Assembly: GCA_947474415.1 (NCBI GenBank)
Contig: CANJKD010000096.1
Location: 1 to 7,645, forward strand
Length of the DNA: 7,645 bases
Source: Burkholderiales bacterium
GTDB lineage: Bacteria > Pseudomonadota > Gammaproteobacteria > Burkholderiales > Burkholderiaceae_C
Reading direction: 5' to 3'
A program made the position numbers and the translations under genes. Every line of letters begins with the position of its first letter. Position 1 is the first letter of the stretch. Positions 6,222-7,645 of the stretch are shown here, in pieces. Under the pieces are notes generated by a model that saw only the letters and a program-made list of their open reading frames with translations, did no database searches and was not told where the DNA came from.

Positions 6222-7604
6222 ATGAAGAACTTCCAACCGCACACCCTCGCTCTGGCCCTGGCAGTGGCCTTCCCGTCGCTGGCTGCGGCGCAATCGAACG
6301 AAGAACTGATGAAGGAACTGCTCGCGCTGAAAGAGCGCGTCGGCCAGCTCGAATCGGCCTTGAAGGCGAAGGATGCGGCCAAGCCGGCCGACGCTGAAAA
6401 GCAATGGGGCATGACGCCCGCGCAAGTGCAAGACTTCAACCGCGTCAGCCTGAAGACCGAGGCGCTCGAAGACGCGATCGAGGCGCAGGGCTTCAAGGGC
6501 CTGAAGATCAGCGGCCAGATGGACCCGAGCTTCATCTACAACAAGTCGCAGAACCGGGCCGGCTTCCAGTTCCTGAATTCGGTGGGCGACGACGGCTACA
6601 ACTACGACAACTCGTACTTCGGCATGGCGTTGATCGACTTCCAGAAGGAAATGGAAGGTGGCACGAAATGGCGCTTGACACTCGCCCCGAACCGTGGCGT
6701 GGGGGCGGTAGTCGACGGCCAGTCGGTTGTGCACGAAGCCAGCGTGTCGGTGCCGCTGGGCGACCTGCAAAACCGATTGATCGCCGGCCAGATTCCCGAC
6801 TGGTCGGGCTACGAATACCTGCCACCGACCCAGAACAAGCTGATCACCCACAACCTGTTGTTCGACTTCACGCTGCCTACCGCCTACACCGGCGCCGGCA
6901 TGGAAGTCGCCAGCGGCAAGTGGATCATGAAGGGCGTGCTCGCCAACATGAACGCCTCGCGCAAGAGCCGTTTCAACAAGACGCCGGTGTTCGCCTACCG
7001 TGGCGATTACTCGAAAGGGGAGTACGCGGGCTTCGGCTTTGCCGGCGTGCACGGCAAGGCCGCGAACTTCCGCAGCGACGATGTGAACCCGGTCACCGGC
7101 AATGCCTACGACAACCGCGATTCCACGCTGAACCTGCTGGAGGTCGATGCCTATTTCATTCGCGGCGACTGGACGGTCCAGGGCCAGGTGAGCTATGGCC
7201 AGCAGCAGAACGGCGCCATCACTGCGGACTCCGTGACGGGTGAGTTGCGTGATTCACGCTGGTACGGCGCCTCGGCGCTGGCTGCCTACAAGATCACACC
7301 GCGCCTCGAAGGCATCGCGCGCATCGACTACCTGAACAACAAGAAGCACGGCGGCGGCCTGCTGGGCTACACCTTTGCCGATGACCGCAACGGCATCGGC
7401 CCCGACCCCTTCGGCGACCCGGAAGCCGGCGCGAACCGCATGGCCTTGTCCGTCGGCATGGGCTACCTCTTCAGCTCGAACCTGACCTTCAAGGCCGAGT
7501 ACCGGCTCGACCGGGCCAGCCAGGCGGTGTTCGTCGATGTCAAGGACGGCCGCTACAGCAAGAGCAACCATCTGCTTGGTGCCTCGATGGTGCTGAGCTT
7601 CTGA
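6222..7604 (+). CDS. Outer-membrane beta-barrel protein with N-terminal coiled coil (DUF3138-like)
   Basis: A 460-residue exported protein of unproven function. Residues 1-23 form a signal peptide (hydrophobic core 8-22, cleavage after AAA before Gln24). Residues 25-50 are a heptad-patterned coiled coil (NEELMKELLALKERVGQLES). A short charged linker follows, and from about 93 to the end comes alternating hydrophobic/polar sequence rich in Tyr, Gly, Asn and Asp, as in porin strands. The last residue is Phe in MVLSF, the classic barrel-assembly signal. This plan (signal, coiled coil, barrel) resembles trimeric or periplasm-anchored porins. From memory the N-terminus and barrel resemble DUF3138 proteins of Burkholderiales, which I could not check. 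The gene follows potI by 41 bases with a weak AGAGAGA site at 6211-6217 and no promoter seen, so it probably belongs to the transporter operon. A role in letting polyamines cross the outer membrane is inferred from position only. The frame stays open upstream through potI, but signal peptide and spacing fix the start at 6222. Confidence 0.85.
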   Translation: MKNFQPHTLALALAVAFPSLAAAQSNEELMKELLALKERVGQLESALKAKDAAKPADAEKQWGMTPAQVQDFNRVSLKTEALEDAIEAQGFKGLKISGQMDPSFIYNKSQNRAGFQFLNSVGDDGYNYDNSYFGMALIDFQKEMEGGTKWRLTLAPNRGVGAVVDGQSVVHEASVSVPLGDLQNRLIAGQIPDWSGYEYLPPTQNKLITHNLLFDFTLPTAYTGAGMEVASGKWIMKGVLANMNASRKSRFNKTPVFAYRGDYSKGEYAGFGFAGVHGKAANFRSDDVNPVTGNAYDNRDSTLNLLEVDAYFIRGDWTVQGQVSYGQQQNGAITADSVTGELRDSRWYGASALAAYKITPRLEGIARIDYLNNKKHGGGLLGYTFADDRNGIGPDPFGDPEAGANRMALSVGMGYLFSSNLTFKAEYRLDRASQAVFVDVKDGRYSKSNHLLGASMVLSF

Positions 7605-7609
7605 TCGCC

Positions 7610-7645
7610 ATGGCCGCCACCCCAAGAACACCGATCGACTGGCAC
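7610..7645 (+). CDS. Possible start of the next gene (first 12 codons, cut by window end)
   Basis: ATG at 7610, five bases after the outer-membrane gene stop, opens a frame that runs to the window edge (MAATPRTPIDWH). No good ribosome site is seen, only a weak GAG at 7595-7597, although close spacing could allow coupling. A PIDWH-like beginning recalls the N-terminus of gamma-glutamyl-aminobutyraldehyde dehydrogenases (PuuC/KauB, often with DW near residue 10). Such an enzyme would be the next step after the aminotransferase. Twelve residues are too few to be confident that this is a gene or what it is. Confidence 0.3.
   Translation, partial: MAATPRTPIDWH

Overview
The window is about 7.6 kb of GC-rich, tightly packed bacterial DNA with every gene on the + strand. 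It holds most of a polyamine (putrescine-type) uptake and catabolism cluster. High GC, third-position G/C bias and the kind of proteins encoded point to a betaproteobacterium of the order Burkholderiales (Comamonadaceae or a relative such as Variovorax, Rhizobacter or Leptothrix). This is a judgement from sequence style and family memory, not from a database match.

Layout: (1) bases 1-482, the 3' end of a glutamine-synthetase-family gene, probably a gamma-glutamylpolyamine synthetase; (2) 542-1981, a class III PLP aminotransferase very like putrescine-pyruvate aminotransferase SpuC; (3) a 118-base gap containing a near-perfect sigma-54 (-24/-12) promoter; (4) 2100-6180, a complete PotFGHI-type ABC importer, in the order periplasmic binding protein, ATPase, permease, permease, with very short gaps or overlaps; (5) 6222-7604, a secreted coiled-coil plus beta-barrel outer-membrane protein resembling the uncharacterised DUF3138 family; (6) from 7610, the possible first 12 codons of another gene, cut by the window edge.

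How the parts fit: the outer-membrane protein may let polyamine into the periplasm (inference). The binding protein captures it, and the ATPase and two permeases carry it across the inner membrane. The aminotransferase (direct transamination) and the glutamine-synthetase-like enzyme (gamma-glutamylation) would then start its breakdown for carbon and nitrogen. The order matches the Pseudomonas spuB-C-D-F-G-H plan, but with one binding protein instead of two and an outer-membrane gene added at the end. The sigma-54 promoter suggests that the transporter part is induced under nitrogen limitation or by a dedicated enhancer-binding protein.

There is no gene-free stretch over 300 bases. I saw no RNA genes, CRISPR arrays, insertion sequences or convincing intrinsic terminators. 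The most noteworthy items are the sigma-54 promoter, the outer-membrane protein attached to the polyamine operon, and a nine-codon mini-ORF bridging the two permease genes.
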